A stretch of DNA of 64,000 nt, taken from NCBI GenBank assembly GCA_035222895.1, contig JAVYIG010000172.1, positions 742,688 to 806,687 on the forward strand, written 5' to 3'. The DNA is from Strongylocentrotus droebachiensis (Eukaryota; Echinodermata; Echinoidea; Camarodonta; Strongylocentrotidae). A program made the translations under genes and the position numbers. The notes beneath the pieces were generated by a model. It saw nothing but the letters and a program-made list of their open reading frames with translations. It did not search any database and had not been told where the DNA came from. This document shows positions 23,455 through 34,848 of the stretch, piece by piece (position 1 is the stretch's first letter; every line of letters begins with the position of its first letter).

Positions 23455-23640
23455 GTCATCACTATCATTATCATCATAATCATCATTATAATCATCAAGA
23501 TAATCGTGATCATCATAATCATCATCATAATCACCACCATCACTATCGTAATAATCATCATCTTAATAATAATCAATATCATGTTTATCATGATCATCAT
23601 CATGACCATCACCATCGTCGACCATCAAGATCTTCTACAT
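23455..23640. repeat. (ATC/ATT)n microsatellite
   Basis: Imperfect trinucleotide tract that is open in several frames and gives poly-His, poly-Ile or poly-Met translations. It is a simple repeat, not a gene. The matching tract at 42240-42460 carries a MITE at its right edge. Confidence 0.95.
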
Positions 23641-23792
23641 GATGTGCTGATCAGTCGTGTAATTGTAATTAAACTTTTGAAAATTGTCCCAGGTCTATGT
23701 TATCTGATTTTATTGTTAATCACCGGCTGAATTCCAGAACTTCTTACTTAATAGTTACCAGATTGCGCTGGCGGCACGTACTTATATATTAT

Positions 23793-23966
23793 TAGGATAA
23801 GTGCATTTGTGAAGACCATTAGGCAACAAAGAATCAGTAAAAGGAGAAAATATATACTGAACTTCATAGGTTCATGAATATCTTGCATTTTGTCAAACGA
23901 AAAGTGATATGAAATTTTCAATACGCCATCTGCCATGTCGATTAAAGTGAAATTGCCATTAAACTT
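23793..23966 (-). pseudogene. C-subtype GPCR N-terminal relic
   Basis: The frame reads GNFTLIDMADGVLK, then SYHFSFDKMQDIHEP, and a TM1 with LLLILCCLMVFTNALIL. These match the start of gene C (GNSTLTDMADGVLQ and LILCCLTVFTNALIL) closely. The family ATG is lost, and homology ends abruptly after TM1. TM2-TM7 are absent. It lies between D/G-type loci, at the place where a C-type gene would be expected in the repeated trio. Confidence 0.85.
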
Positions 23967-24659
23967 TACACCAACAGAACTTTGTTATTCCTGGCTCAAT
24001 TCTCCTGATTGAGGTGTCATATGATAAGGCAGAAAATGAACTTTCTAGAAATATGATTTTCTCTTTCAAATTCAGATACCACTCTAAAAATGACTTTTTA
24101 GTTTCTTCTCTTCAAATTGTTTTTCAATCACTCATGCGTAGAATATGCATCATATGAGTTGCATCAAATGAAAGAGAAGGATCTAAGCTTTACAAATATT
24201 TGTCATTTAATTATTATAATAATGATTAAGTTATGATAAAACGTCGATATTTCTCTGTTTCGTTTTTTTCTGGGATGCACTGTATGACACAGAAAAGGAA
24301 AATAGAAATTGGGGTAAACATTGAATAGTTTCTCTATCATTTGTATCGATACGTACTTTAACTAAAATAAACTAACCCCTGTTGAATAAAGGTCATAGGC
24401 CAACATGACCGAACGGAAGAATCGAAGGAGATATTATCTATTGTCTCACATATGAATTTTTGAGTTTAGCTGTTCATGTATGTAGTCTAATAATAATTCA
24501 GACGTGTATAATTTAAATGAATATATTAATTAATTATATAATATTCATCCACTACTTTGTAACACTATTATGGCTATAATATTTTAGTTATAGACACACA
24601 GCATATAAGTCGTGGTTGCGGTTCATGAAATTATCGGCACCGGTGTTTTGTGAGCTTAT

Positions 24660-25996
24660 TCAATACATCGATCTGCATGTTCTGCAACATAGAATCTTCG
24701 CGACGGTGTCTCGGATGAGGGGCTGGGCAATCGCATATGCCAAAGGGTTAACCAAGCTGTTGCTGTATGAAATCCACCGAGTTATCTCTATTAGATTCAC
24801 GTCACCTCTGATAGCATCGTATAAATCGCCCGGAATAGAATAGACAATGACCATTCCAGCAATCGGCAACCAGGTCACAAAGAAGGCAAGGATGATGAAG
24901 GTTAAAGTCCGCATTGCTTTTCGGCTCTCTGTTGTAGACTTTCTCTTCAATCTCTTAGACATGGTGTTTCTGAATATTCCTACCCTGTTTTCAATGGCAT
25001 CCACTGAGTGGTCTTCGCTTTTGCTCTTTAATGGAGTCTCCACTGAACCTGGTTTTTCGTTTCGAAGGCGATTGTTTTTCTTTGCCCTTTCAGATGCATT
25101 TGTAACGCTTAATGAAACGCTTGATATTACAGCTACTTCTTTAGTATCAACGAACATGGTATCTGTTCCGTTCCATTTGTTATGTGGAGGTCCATCAAAT
25201 GAATAGGTGTCACTTTCTTGAATTTCAGAACGTCTATTATTTTTCCGCCCGTCTGTAATTCTTCCATTTCCTTCCAAATGTTCTTTCTTCAAATGAGAAA
25301 TGATACGCTTACTATAGACAGATTTCACCCGGAAGTAATGCGCAAGTAAAACCCAGTTATGATTAGAAATGGTAAAACAAATCTTAGGACAAACACAAAT
25401 ACACTTCCCGCTGTAGTTTGTGTGTAGTTTGGTATTAAGAACCCCGAAACTGATTTGGCGTCACATGAGTTGATGAGCGTCCAAGCACAGACTACCATCA
25501 TCCATATTCCAAATGATAAGATCCATGTCAAGATGTTTACCAATGTTGCCTTGTTAATGCTTCTTCTTTGGAAATGCTTAATGGGATAGAACGTGGCTAT
25601 GTAACGATCCATACAAATGACTACCACACCACATACAGAAACACTGAGAATGGAGTTCTCAAGTCCCACAAACACAATACCCGATACTTCACCGAAGTGC
25701 CATCCGTTGTAGAGATAAACCGTCGCACGTAACGGCATGCAAGCGAGTCCCACGACGAGGTCAGCAATGGTGATGTTTAAAATGTACCAGTTTGTGTAAG
25801 TTCGTAGTGACTTCTCAACGTAGAAGGCTGCAAGGATAAGTGTGTTTGTGAAGACAGTTAGACCAGACAGAAGCAGTGAGATAAAGAAAACCACCGTGAA
25901 CGGAGGATCCTGAATGTCATGCACCATGCTTCCAGACAAATTGTCAGAAGTATTCAATGTTCCATCTGGAAAACTGAGGTTTCCGTCAATCTCCAT
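24660..25996 (-). pseudogene. G-subtype GPCR (gene E) with one 1-bp deletion
   Basis: Starts at MEIDGNLSFPDGTLNTSDNLSG (25996); the frame is open further upstream, but this ATG is the family start. TM1-TM5 read normally: FTNTLIL, NITIADLVVGL, DRY, LTWILSFGIWM, LPFLIITGFYLRI. At about 25338 aagtaatgcgc replaces the aagtaaatgcgc of the paralogues. This 1-bp loss ends the frame just after TM5. The remaining frame continues with loop 3 (VISSVSLSVTNASERAKK), RKAMRTLTFIILAFFVTWLP, RWISYSNSLVNP and NPLAY, and a tail ending CRTCRSMY. Position 3.32 is Glu instead of Gln. One lesion only: either a very young pseudogene, a null allele or an assembly error. Confidence 0.88.
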
Positions 25997-26358
25997 AATA
26001 ACGTGAAGAAGTTCGATACTGTGACGTCTGTGCAGTATGTTGTAGAAAAAAAAAGATAGCAAAACTGTCGTTGAAATTAAGTGCCAGGTGTTGTAGAAAA
26101 CAAAACATAGATAGCAATTGTTTATGAATATATACCACACTATAACAGATGAAGCGATCAACATTTAGTAGGATCGAGGAGTGAAAGCGTTTTCACAATG
26201 TTACGGTGGCAAATGCATTACATCAATCTCACATTCAGACACGGATAGTGCTTGCTTTATAGGCTGCAAGCACATACCCTGGTCAGTCATAAAAGTGCGT
26301 CTGCACTATAAGACTACCATATGCCATGTACTGTAGCTGCTCCTGACACAATACCCAA

Positions 26359-26517
26359 CCAGTAGGTAGCTGGGCTAGGCTTCTCTCAAGGCACAATGAT
26401 TTTTGATAAAGTGTCAAATTAGAGTCTATGCTTGCAGCCAGTAGGTACCTGGGCTAGGCTTCTCTCAAGGCACAATAATGTTTTGATAAAGTGTCAAATT
26501 AGGGTCTGTGCTTGCAG
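26359..26517. repeat. Two tandem units of about 80 bp upstream of gene E
   Basis: Units begin ccagtaggta and end tgcttgcag, at 26359-26437 and 26438-26517. The same pair lies upstream of gene F (about 33509-33666), so the tandem repeat predates the block duplication. It lies 5' of the receptor start and could hold regulatory sites, but nothing in the sequence proves this. Confidence 0.8.
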
Positions 26518-26971
26518 ACTAGTGCTTGCTCGGCCCTTTTACAAGTGTATTTGACTTAGCCCTTCCTTTAAAGGAAAAATGCTTTTGATGATTTATGTAT
26601 AATTATAGGTGCTCAAGATATCATAAAATTCATCTTCAAAAGAGAAACGTGTGCTGACAAGGATTATCATGGTATTTTTAATTGGTTTATAATGTCAGTC
26701 AAGCACTGACAGGCATTCGTGCTGATATACCAATTTATTGGTTTACATTCACGTGGTACAAACAAAAGATATGGATCGTAATAATGTGAGGCTGTGATAA
26801 GGAAGCAAGGATATCTTGTCTGTAGATGGGGATGGGGTTAGCGCTTATCTTTGGGAGGGGAGGGGGAGCGGGCCAGGCATCGCGATAGGCTGGCGGAAGG
26901 AGGGAGGCTTGGCTTTGTGACTTCTTTTGCCAAAATAAGGTCAGCCTTTCCTATTGCAGACAGAATCATAG

Positions 26972-27245
26972 AAGAGGCATACGGATTAGATCAACGATGA
27001 AGTCTGCAATTGGTTATGTTCAAGATATAGGAATTGGGATAATTAAGTCCGTAGTTTCTTCTCAACGTAGAATGCTGCTAGGATAAGCGCATTTGTAAAG
27101 ACAGTCAAAGCAGATACCAGCAATAAAAGGAGGAATGTTGCATTGACTTTCGGTTCGTGTCTGTATTTTGAGTATTGTAGTCCGACAAATTGTCAGAGGT
27201 TACGCATGCTCCATCAGTAAGAGAGAAGTTGTCTTGTATCTCCAT
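26972..27245 (-). pseudogene. D-subtype GPCR N-terminal relic 1
   Basis: Homologous to the start of gene D from its ATG (27245, MEIQDNFSLTDGAC) through TM1 to MPL of TM2. An extra atta after gggata shifts the frame in loop 1, further small indels occur, and everything after TM2 is missing. The relic at 34270-34544 has the same 4-bp insertion and the same truncation point. So this pseudogene was already dead when the block was copied. Confidence 0.88.
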
Positions 27246-28139
27246 TATGGCAGGGAAAACCCGGATTCATCCTTCAGAAGCTAATTACCAGAATATTACT
27301 TCATATGCGAAACGCGACATGCATAAATCACTAGTACAATAATGTGTACTAGCTAGGACGATGATCTCTTACGTTTGTATCTAGGGCGACGAGAAGAGTT
27401 AGGCTAAGGTCACAATATTTCAATTCAAACTTTTTGCAAGAACTATTTTTCTCCATCTAGTTTTTTAAAAGGCCTAGTAAGAGTAAGAGTTTTGAGCATC
27501 AGTATTAGATCACTTTCATGGATCGTGGTAAACCTGACCATGCTGGTGGCTAATTAACAAACGTTCACAGATCACTAGAAACGCTCAAAAGGATATCGCT
27601 GTTAAAGTCTGAAATTTGGGTACATGCGAAATTTTAACAATCAGCCGTAGACGAAAGACTTCATGCATGGCTGATTGTCAACGAAACGGAGTTAAGTCTT
27701 TTGTCAATTCTGCTTGTTGCTACGGCAAGCAGCCAGTGAAAACGAATTCGTTTTTAAAATAAAATAATGGAAATGCAAGCACTATTTTAAACAAACAAAA
27801 CTTTGTCATTCCTAGCTCATTTTTCCTGATTGAGGTGTCATATGAAAGGGCAGGAACTGAACTATCTAGAAATGTGATTTTCTCTTTGAAATTCAGATAC
27901 CGTCCGCCAAATGACTTTTTGGTTTCTTCTCTTCTCGTCATTTTCGGGCCGCTCGTATTTTTTTTTTTTTTTTTTTTTTTTGGGGGGAAGCAATCTTAAA
28001 TGCAAAACATACCATTTTATGCATTTGCAAGAATCAAAATGAATCCCGTTGCCAGTTTGGTCTTTTCAGTACGCAATTAGGTATTTATTTAACTTGCCAT
28101 TTTTATTTTTCTATGTCAAAATGCCGTTCATTCAAATCA

Positions 28140-28680
28140 GGTTCTGAGCATTCTTAAACTCATTTTAAAGCCCATCTGTACTAGTTTACAGGAGGGATAA
28201 GACCACCCTGCAAGGTCACTGGACAGGTAGTTATCTCATAAAATCAGCTCTCAGTTAATATAAGATAAAGAGGATCATGGGGGACCAATGGTCACCGATT
28301 AGGCATTATTTGCTACATAGAGGGCGCAAGTAGATATAAGTAGTACAATGGAAATTTAAAAGGTGCTGTATTTCAAAGCCCAAAATACTTTCTGTGTTGG
28401 TCTTGATATTCATTGTACATTAAACTAGTCTTTTACCATATTAAATTGTTTTATAGACTTTGTTTGTTTAAATGCTTGACAATCCCAATGATTTTTGTTT
28501 TTATGGAGAAAAAAATAATAAAAAAAAAAAAACATTAAAAAAAAAAAAAAAAAAAAAAAAAGACACACAAAAAATGAATTAAAAAATGATTTAAAAAAAA
28601 AAAAAAAAAATCCGCCCGCCCGCCCCTACTCCAGAAAAGCAATCGAGGACAACCAAACAATTTTTTGGTTGGCCTTATCC
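28140..28680 (+). repeat. Dispersed repeat, inverted copy at 63470-64000
   Basis: The segment from gttctgagcattcttaaactc to gaggacaaccaaacaa is repeated in inverse orientation at the right edge of the window. It includes long A-runs (28521-28610) and a cgcccgcccgcccc tract. No terminal inverted repeat or protein is visible. It could be a non-autonomous element whose true ends I cannot place. The stretch 28680-29280 is duplicated flank, seen again at 37540-37830. Confidence 0.7.
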
Positions 28681-29280
28681 ACAAACTGACAAGATCTTTT
28701 TTGTATTGGTATATAGTGTCAGCCATCCAATGATAGGCGGTCGTTTCAATATTCCAATAAGAGAGTTTACAGATAAAATCTGCGCATGGGCAAATAAAGG
28801 TCATTTGTACCAAAATGGTAAAACCCACAGAGAATTATACTGGATATGCGCTCATGAAAGTTATGTAACATTATTCATTTATGCACCAACGGTACATCCT
28901 ATGATACGCAGGTGGAAGTATTATTTTCAAGAGGGCAAACAAAAGGTATTCATGAAGCACATCTAGGACTTTGGCAGTTATCATTCTAATATGCTCAAAG
29001 TGGAACTTCTCCATGTGTAAAAGATCTGTGGATATTTGGGGTCATTTGTACCATGTGCTATCTGTAAATTCCCTTATTGTAAGCTTCTCCGTTGGAGGGG
29101 GCGGGGGCAGGCATCGTGATAGGGTGGCGGAAGGAGGGAGGCCTGGCATTGTGACAACATTTTATCCAAAATGATGTCAGCCTTTTCTATTGTATGTTAC
29201 CCTTTGTCACGTGTCATCTGTCAGCACTGGGTATTATGTTTCCAAGAAAGGAAGAGATGTCGTTATTAATGTTTTGGACA

Positions 29281-31091
29281 CAACTGATAAGTCCGTTATT
29301 GTGAACGAGTTAAACAATTTTGTTGTCTCTATTGGTGTAAGTAAAAATGATTCCCAGAGTGGTCATGGTGATGCTGGTAGATATTTTCAATCACTTCCTA
29401 CCAGATTTATGTTTGATGAAATAAGTGATGATTTTGTCCTCAATGAGTTGAAAAGATTGCAAACCAATAAATCACCTTGACTTGGTAAGTTGTCTACTGC
29501 TAAAAATAGCTACGCCGGTCATTTACAAGCATCTTACTAAATTCTTCAACTACATTACAATCGGGCAAGCTACCACCTGAATGGAAGGGTGGGGAGAGAT
29601 CAGACTTGAATTAATATATATGGCCCATCTCCATAATACCTGTCGTTATGAAGATCATGGAACGGGCAGTACATAATCAATTGCAAGAATATCTAACAGA
29701 AATTCTCTCTCCGAATCAATCAGGCTTTTGTAAAGTTCATAGTACCCATACTGTTTTAACCTATTTTTCTGACTTTATTTATAGACAAATGGATAAGGGT
29801 CACATGACAGGCGCGTTCTTCATAGACCTGCACGAGGCTTTCGACTCTGTAGATCGTAAAATACTGTTATAAAAGCTTTGTAAGTACGGTATACTGGGTC
29901 AATAAATTAATTGGTTCATGGAATACTTGAGTGATCGGAAACAAAAAGTTGTACTTGGAAAATTTGAATCAGATTGGGGTACGACTTTGTCAGGCGTACC
30001 ACAAGGCGCCAATTTAGGCCCGCTGTTGTTTACTGTCATGGTGAATGATCTTCCTAAGGTGGTATCCAAATGCCAAGTGATGGTATATGCAGATGATGCT
30101 GTACTGTTTTTTTATTAGTCAAAGAAGTGAGGACATTGAATCGGCCTTGAACTTTGATTTAAAACTAGTTCATGAGTTGGTAAAAGAAAACAATCTGGCA
30201 TTAAACCACAACAAAACTGAATTTATGTTATTTGGTTCAACTCGAGTAACACCAAATCTCTCAGGTTTATATCTATAAATACTCAGGAGTCTGGCTAGAT
30301 CCAACATTGAGCTGGAAAGAACACGTGACAAAAACAAGTAAAAGATAGGGTCAAGGATAGCCAGGATAGCATTACTTGATCGTTCAAAAAGATACCTACC
30401 TTTGGAGGGACTGAAGCTTCTTGCCAAAGCATTAATTTTGCCTTTATTTGAATATTGTTGTAATACATGATCTAATTGTTCACAAAATTTCCGAGATGTA
30501 ATCATTAAACAACACAAGAAAATGACTAGAGTAATCCTAGGGGCGAATGTAAGAACCCCAACTCAAGAAAAATTGAAAAAAACTCAAGTGGCTAAGCATT
30601 CAAAGTAGGTGGAATTATTTCAAATGTGAAATGATTTATTCTGTTCTTGAAAATCAAACTCCTGTCTATATTTTACAAATGTTTCAAAAAAACCAATCTG
30701 TACATAACATCAGAACGCGCAGTGCACGAAACGCAGGATTACCCAAAATAAAAACCCAGATGGGAAAACAAAGTTTTTCATTTGATGGTGCGGCTTTTTG
30801 GAATAGTTTACCTAATTTTTTAAGAAATGCGCCATCAAATTCTTCATTTACTTTTTTGTTTTGGCGCTAAATTAATTTAAATCATTGAACTGGTTCATTG
30901 TGTTGTTTTTGTTTTTTTCTTTTGTTCGAAAATGTTGTATTAAACTGAATTCATTTTGTTTCGATTTGGATTGTTTACATCAATATGTTTGTAAATTTTG
31001 TATTTATGTTGTAGGGCCTCCACTGAAAACAGTATTTAACTACTGATGGAGCCACCCTACTAAAAAAAAGACTAATAAATAAATAAATAAA
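29281..31091 (+). mobile_element. Degenerate, 5'-truncated LINE (RT remnant)
   Basis: Reverse-transcriptase pieces lie in order but in broken frames. They are NELKRLQTNKSP near 29440, an RT block with SGFCKVHSTHTVLTYF and AFDSVDRKILL (29700-29870), SGVPQGANLGPLLF (29990-30035), and YADDAVLFF with the catalytic YADD (30085-30112). A C-terminal part is near 30640-30870. It ends in an (AATA)n tail at about 31070-31091. The paralogous loci at about 37828 and 46866 have the flanks joined (ttttggacatattaatgaaaagg) without the element. This fixes the insertion to about 1.8 kb. Several stops and frameshifts make it inactive. CR1-like affinity is likely. Confidence 0.9.
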
Positions 31092-31211
31092 TTCATGAAA
31101 AGGTACGTGTGTTTAAGATAAGAGGTGTAGTATAGACAGGTACTAGGTAGGAAATGATTGTTTCAATACTTTGATACAGGCTGGGTAAAAGGTACTTTGT
31201 AGGCGCCTTGA

Positions 31212-31280
31212 ATATACTGCCACTACATATACTACTACTACTACTACTACTAATACTACTACCACCACTACTTCTATTAT
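31212..31280. repeat. (ACT)n microsatellite
   Basis: Imperfect ACT tract, also present at 37952-37992 and in decayed form near 47025-47070. It marks the same point in three copies of the array block. Confidence 0.85.
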
Positions 31281-31789
31281 CATTATCTAATTAAATTCTC
31301 CTTTGTTATCCATATAACATAAATGGAAATTTGTTTTGTTAACATGCTTAGAACAAAATGTAAATTATATGATAGAGAAAAAGGATAATGCAACTAATGT
31401 TTAGGTATACATATAATACAGAATAGGAAAATAGAAAATGGGGTAAACGATGAATAGTTTCTTTATCATTTGTATCGATATGTACTTTAGCTAAAAAAAA
31501 CTAACCCCTCTTGAATAAAGGTCATAGGTCAACGATACTGAACGGAAGAATCGAAAGAGATATTATCCATTGTCTCATAATGAATATAATGAGTTTAGCT
31601 GTTCATGTATGTATTTTATTGATAGTTCAGACGTGTATTATTAAATGAATATATTACTTTATTATATAATATTCATCCACTACTTTGTAGCACTATCATG
31701 GCTATCCTATTTTAAGTTATAGCTACACAGCAGAAGTTGTGGTTGCGGTTCATAAAATTATCGGCCCCGGCGCTTTGTGAGCTTATTCT

Positions 31790-33118
31790 TTACATCTGCA
31801 TGTTCTGCAACATAGAATCTTCACGACGGTGTCTCGGATCAGAGGCTGGGCAATCGCATGCCAAAGGGTTGACCAAACTGTTGCTGTAAGAAATCCAACG
31901 AGTTACCTCCTGTAGATTCACGTCACCGCTGATAGCATTGTATAAATCAGTAGAAATAGAATAGACCATGACCACTCCGGCATACGGCAACCAGGTCACA
32001 ACGAAAGCAAGCGTGATGAAGGTTAAAGTCCGCATTGCTTTTCGGCTCTCTGTTGTAGACTTTCTCTTAAATCTCTTAGACATGGTATTTCTAGATATTC
32101 CTACCCTGTTTTCAATTGCCTCCACTGAGTGGTCTTCGCTTTTGCTCTTTGATTGAGTCTCTACTGAACCTGGATCATTGTTCCGAAGGCGATCGTTTTC
32201 CTTTGCCCTTTCAGATGATTTTGTTAAGCTTAATGAAACGCTTAATATTACAGCTACTTCTTTAGTATCAACGAACATGGTATCTGTTCCGTTCCATTTG
32301 TTATGTGGAGGTCCATCAAATGAATAGGTGTCACTTTCTTGAATTTCAGAACGTCTATTATTTTTCCGCACATGTGTAATTCTTCCATGTCCTTCTGAAT
32401 TTTCTTTCTTCAAATGAGAAGCGATACGCTTACTATAGACAGATTTCACCCGGAAGTAAATGCGCAAGTAAAACCCAGTTATGAGTAGAAATGGTAAAAC
32501 AAATCTTAGGACGAACACAAGTACACTTGCCGCTGTAGTTTGAGTGTACTTTGGTATTAAGAAACCCGAAACAAATTTGGCGTCATTTGAGTTGATGAGC
32601 GTCCAAGCACAGGTTACCATCAACCATATTCCAAATGATAAGATCCATGTGAAGATGTTTACCAATGTTGCCTTGTTGATGCTTTTTCTTTGGAAATGCT
32701 TAATGGGATAGAATGTGGCTATGTAACGATCCATGCAAATGACTACCACACCACATACAGAAACACTGAGAATAGAGTGCTGAAATCCCAAAAACAAAAT
32801 ACTCGACACTTTACCGAAGTGCCATCCGTTGTAGAGATGAACCGTCGCACGAAACGGCATGCAGGCGAGTCCTACGACGAGGTCGGCAATGGTGATGTTT
32901 AAAATGTACCAGTTTGTGTAAGTTCGTAGTGACTTCTCAACATAAAAGGCTAAAAGGATAAGTGCGTTTGCGAAGACAGTTAGACTAGACAGAAGCAGTA
33001 AGATAAAGAACACCACAGTGAACTGAGGATCCTGAATGTCATGCACCATGCTTCCCGACAAATTGTCTGAAGCATTTAATGTTCCATCTGGAAAACGGAG
33101 GTTTCCATCAATCTCCAT
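31790..33118 (-). pseudogene. G-subtype GPCR (gene F), NPxxY destroyed by 2-bp deletion
   Basis: From the family start MEIDGNLRFPDGTLNASDN (33118) the frame is open through all seven helices: FANALIL, NITIADLVVGL, DRY, FTWILSFGIW, LPFLLITGFYLRIY, a loop 3 with VILSVSLSLTKSSER, RKAMRTLTFITLAF, TWLP and RWISYSNSLVNP. Then gcatgcc replaces the gcatatgcc of the paralogues (near 31858). The loss of two bases turns NPLAYAIAQ into NPLACDCPAS and gives a 22-residue unrelated tail. Tyr7.53 of NPxxY, helix 8 and the tail cysteines are lost. Tyr7.53 is needed for activation in class A receptors, so function is doubtful. The gene is otherwise intact, so inactivation is recent, or the change is a polymorphism or sequencing error. 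Confidence 0.88.
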
Positions 33119-33508
33119 AATAACGTGAAGAAGTTCGATACTGTGACTTCTGTGCAGTATGTAGGAGAAAAAAAAGATTGCAAAACTGTCGTTAAAATTA
33201 AGTGCCAGATGTTGTAGAAAACGAATCATAGATAGCAAATGTTTATGAATATATACCACACTATAAAGGATGAAGCGGTCAACATTTACTAGGATCGAGG
33301 AGTGAAAGCGTTTTTGCAATGTTCCGATGGCAAATGCATTGCATCAATCTCACATTTAGACACGGATACTGCTGGCTTTATAGGCTGCAAGCACAAACCC
33401 TGATCAGTCGTAAAAGTGAGTCTGCACTATATGCCATGTATAGTGTAGCTGCTCCTGACACAACCATTGTTGTTGTTGTTGTTGTTTTAGTTTATAGGCG
33501 TTTCTACC

Positions 33509-33666
33509 AGTAGATAGCTGGGCTAGGCTTCTCTCAAGGCACAATGATTTGTTGATAAAGTGTCAAATTAGAGTCTATGCTTGCAGCCAGTAGGTGGCTG
33601 GGCTAGGCTTCTCTCAAGGCACAATGATTTTTTGATAAAGTGTCAAATTAGGGTCTGTGCTTGCAG
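33509..33666. repeat. Two tandem units of about 80 bp upstream of gene F
   Basis: Same units as at 26359-26517. Here they follow a short (GTT)n tract at 33464-33485 that is absent upstream of gene E. This small microsatellite insertion separates the two block copies. Confidence 0.8.
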
Positions 33667-34012
33667 ACTAGTGCTTGATCGGCCCTTTTACAAGTGTATT
33701 TGACTTAGCCCTTCCTTTAAAGGAAAAATGCTTTTGATGATTTTTGTATAATTATAGGTGCTCAAGATATCATAAAATTCATCTTCAAAAGAGCAACGTG
33801 TGCTGACAAGGATTGTCAGGGTATTTTTAATTGGTTTATAATGTCAGTCATGCACTGACAGGCGTTCGTGCTGATATACCAATTTATTGGTTTACATTCA
33901 CGTGGTTCAAACAAAAGATATGGATCATAATAATGTGAGGCTGTGATGAGGAAGCAAGGATATCTTTGCTGTATATGGCGCTTCTCTTTGGGAGGGGAGG
34001 GGGAGCGGTTTA

Positions 34013-34179
34013 GGCATCGCCAGGCGCGTACATAGGGGGGTGGTTTTGGGGTGAAACCCCCCCCCTCGAGTTTTTTTTTATGTGTATGTTTTATGTATGT
34101 TTTTTTGGAAAACCCCCCCTTTTGATTTTAAACCCCCCCCCCCCTTGAAAAAAATCCTGCGTACGCCACTGGGCATCGC
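34013..34179. mobile_element. hAT-type MITE, perfect 8-bp target duplication
   Basis: The element spans 34021-34171. The left end is caggcgcgtac and the right end is the complement of cagtggcgtacgcagg. GGCATCGC is duplicated at 34013-34020 and 34172-34179. In the gene E block the target is present once, at 26876-26883, with no element. This confirms insertion after the E/F block duplication. The interior is short G/C-runs and no coding sequence. It is related to the element at 58114-58411. Confidence 0.9.
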
Positions 34180-34269
34180 GATAGGCTGGCGAAAGGAGGG
34201 AGGCCTGGCTTTGTGACTTCGTTTTGCCAAATTAAGGCCAGCCTTTCCTATTGCAGACAGAATCAAAGA

Positions 34270-34544
34270 AGAAGCATACGGATTAGATCAACGACGAAGT
34301 CTGCAACGGTTATGCTCAAGATATAGGAATTGGGATAATTAAGTCCGTAGTTTCTTCTCAACGTAGAATGCTGCTAGGATATAATAAGCGCATTTGTAAA
34401 GACAGTCAAAGCAGATACCAGCAATAAAAGGAGGAATGTCGCATTGACTTTCGGTTCGTGTCTGTATTGAGTATTATAGTCCGACAAATTGTCAGAGGTT
34501 ACGAATGTTCCATTGGTAAGAGGGAAGTTGTCTAGTATCTCCAT
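34270..34544 (-). pseudogene. D-subtype GPCR N-terminal relic 2
   Basis: Same structure as the relic at 26972-27245: ATG at 34544 (MEILDNFPLTNGTF), TM1 with the D-type sequence, extra atta in loop 1, and truncation within TM2 at MPL. It has an additional 4-bp duplication (gatataataag for gataag) near 34380. The 5' flank (gggcgacgagaggagttaggc) is that of gene D. Confidence 0.88.
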
Positions 34545-34848
34545 TATGGCAGGGAAAACCCGGATTCATCCTTCAGAAGCTAATTACCACAATATACGTC
34601 ATTTGCGAAAAGCGACATGCACAAATCACTAGTACAATAATGTGTACTAGCTAGGACGATGATCTCTTACGTTTGTATTTAGGGCGACGAGAGGAGTTAG
34701 GCTAAGGTCACAATATTTCGATTCAAACTTTTTGCAAGAACTATCTTTCTCCATCTAGTTTTTTAATAGGCCGAGTAAGAGTAAGAGTTTTGAGCATCAG
34801 TATTAGATCACTATCATGGATCGTGGTAAACCTGACCATGCTGGTGGC

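Larger units (their letters stand above)
20362..23792. repeat. Duplicated G-upstream block (matches 39.9-42.8 kb)
   Basis: Several segments repeat in order upstream of gene G. They are gaacgtccattatcaacggt (20684 and 40112), the ctactcctagggttg block (21571 and 40419), and the agcaaggatatctt / ggaaggagggaggc block (22930-23060 and 41770-41850). The last match is the (ATC)n tract at 23455-23640, seen again at 42240-42460. Part of the block also recurs at 36950-37400. No protein-coding gene is supported in this stretch. Confidence 0.75.
24240..27960. repeat. Array block copy: gene E unit
   Basis: This block matches 31400-36840 in order: 3' flank, G-type receptor, two 80-bp units, G-rich segment, D-type relic, then flank with gcatcagtattagatcac. 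The second copy additionally contains a hAT-type MITE (34021-34171) and a LINE fragment (34854-36413), both absent here. The gene-containing part also matches the blocks of genes G and I. Confidence 0.8.

Noticed and set aside
23355..23730. His-, Ile- and Met-rich open frames
   Set aside because: Translations of the ATC microsatellite, open in several frames and on both strands.
26359..26517. CRISPR-like direct repeats
   Set aside because: Only two adjacent units without spacers in eukaryotic DNA; a plain tandem duplication.
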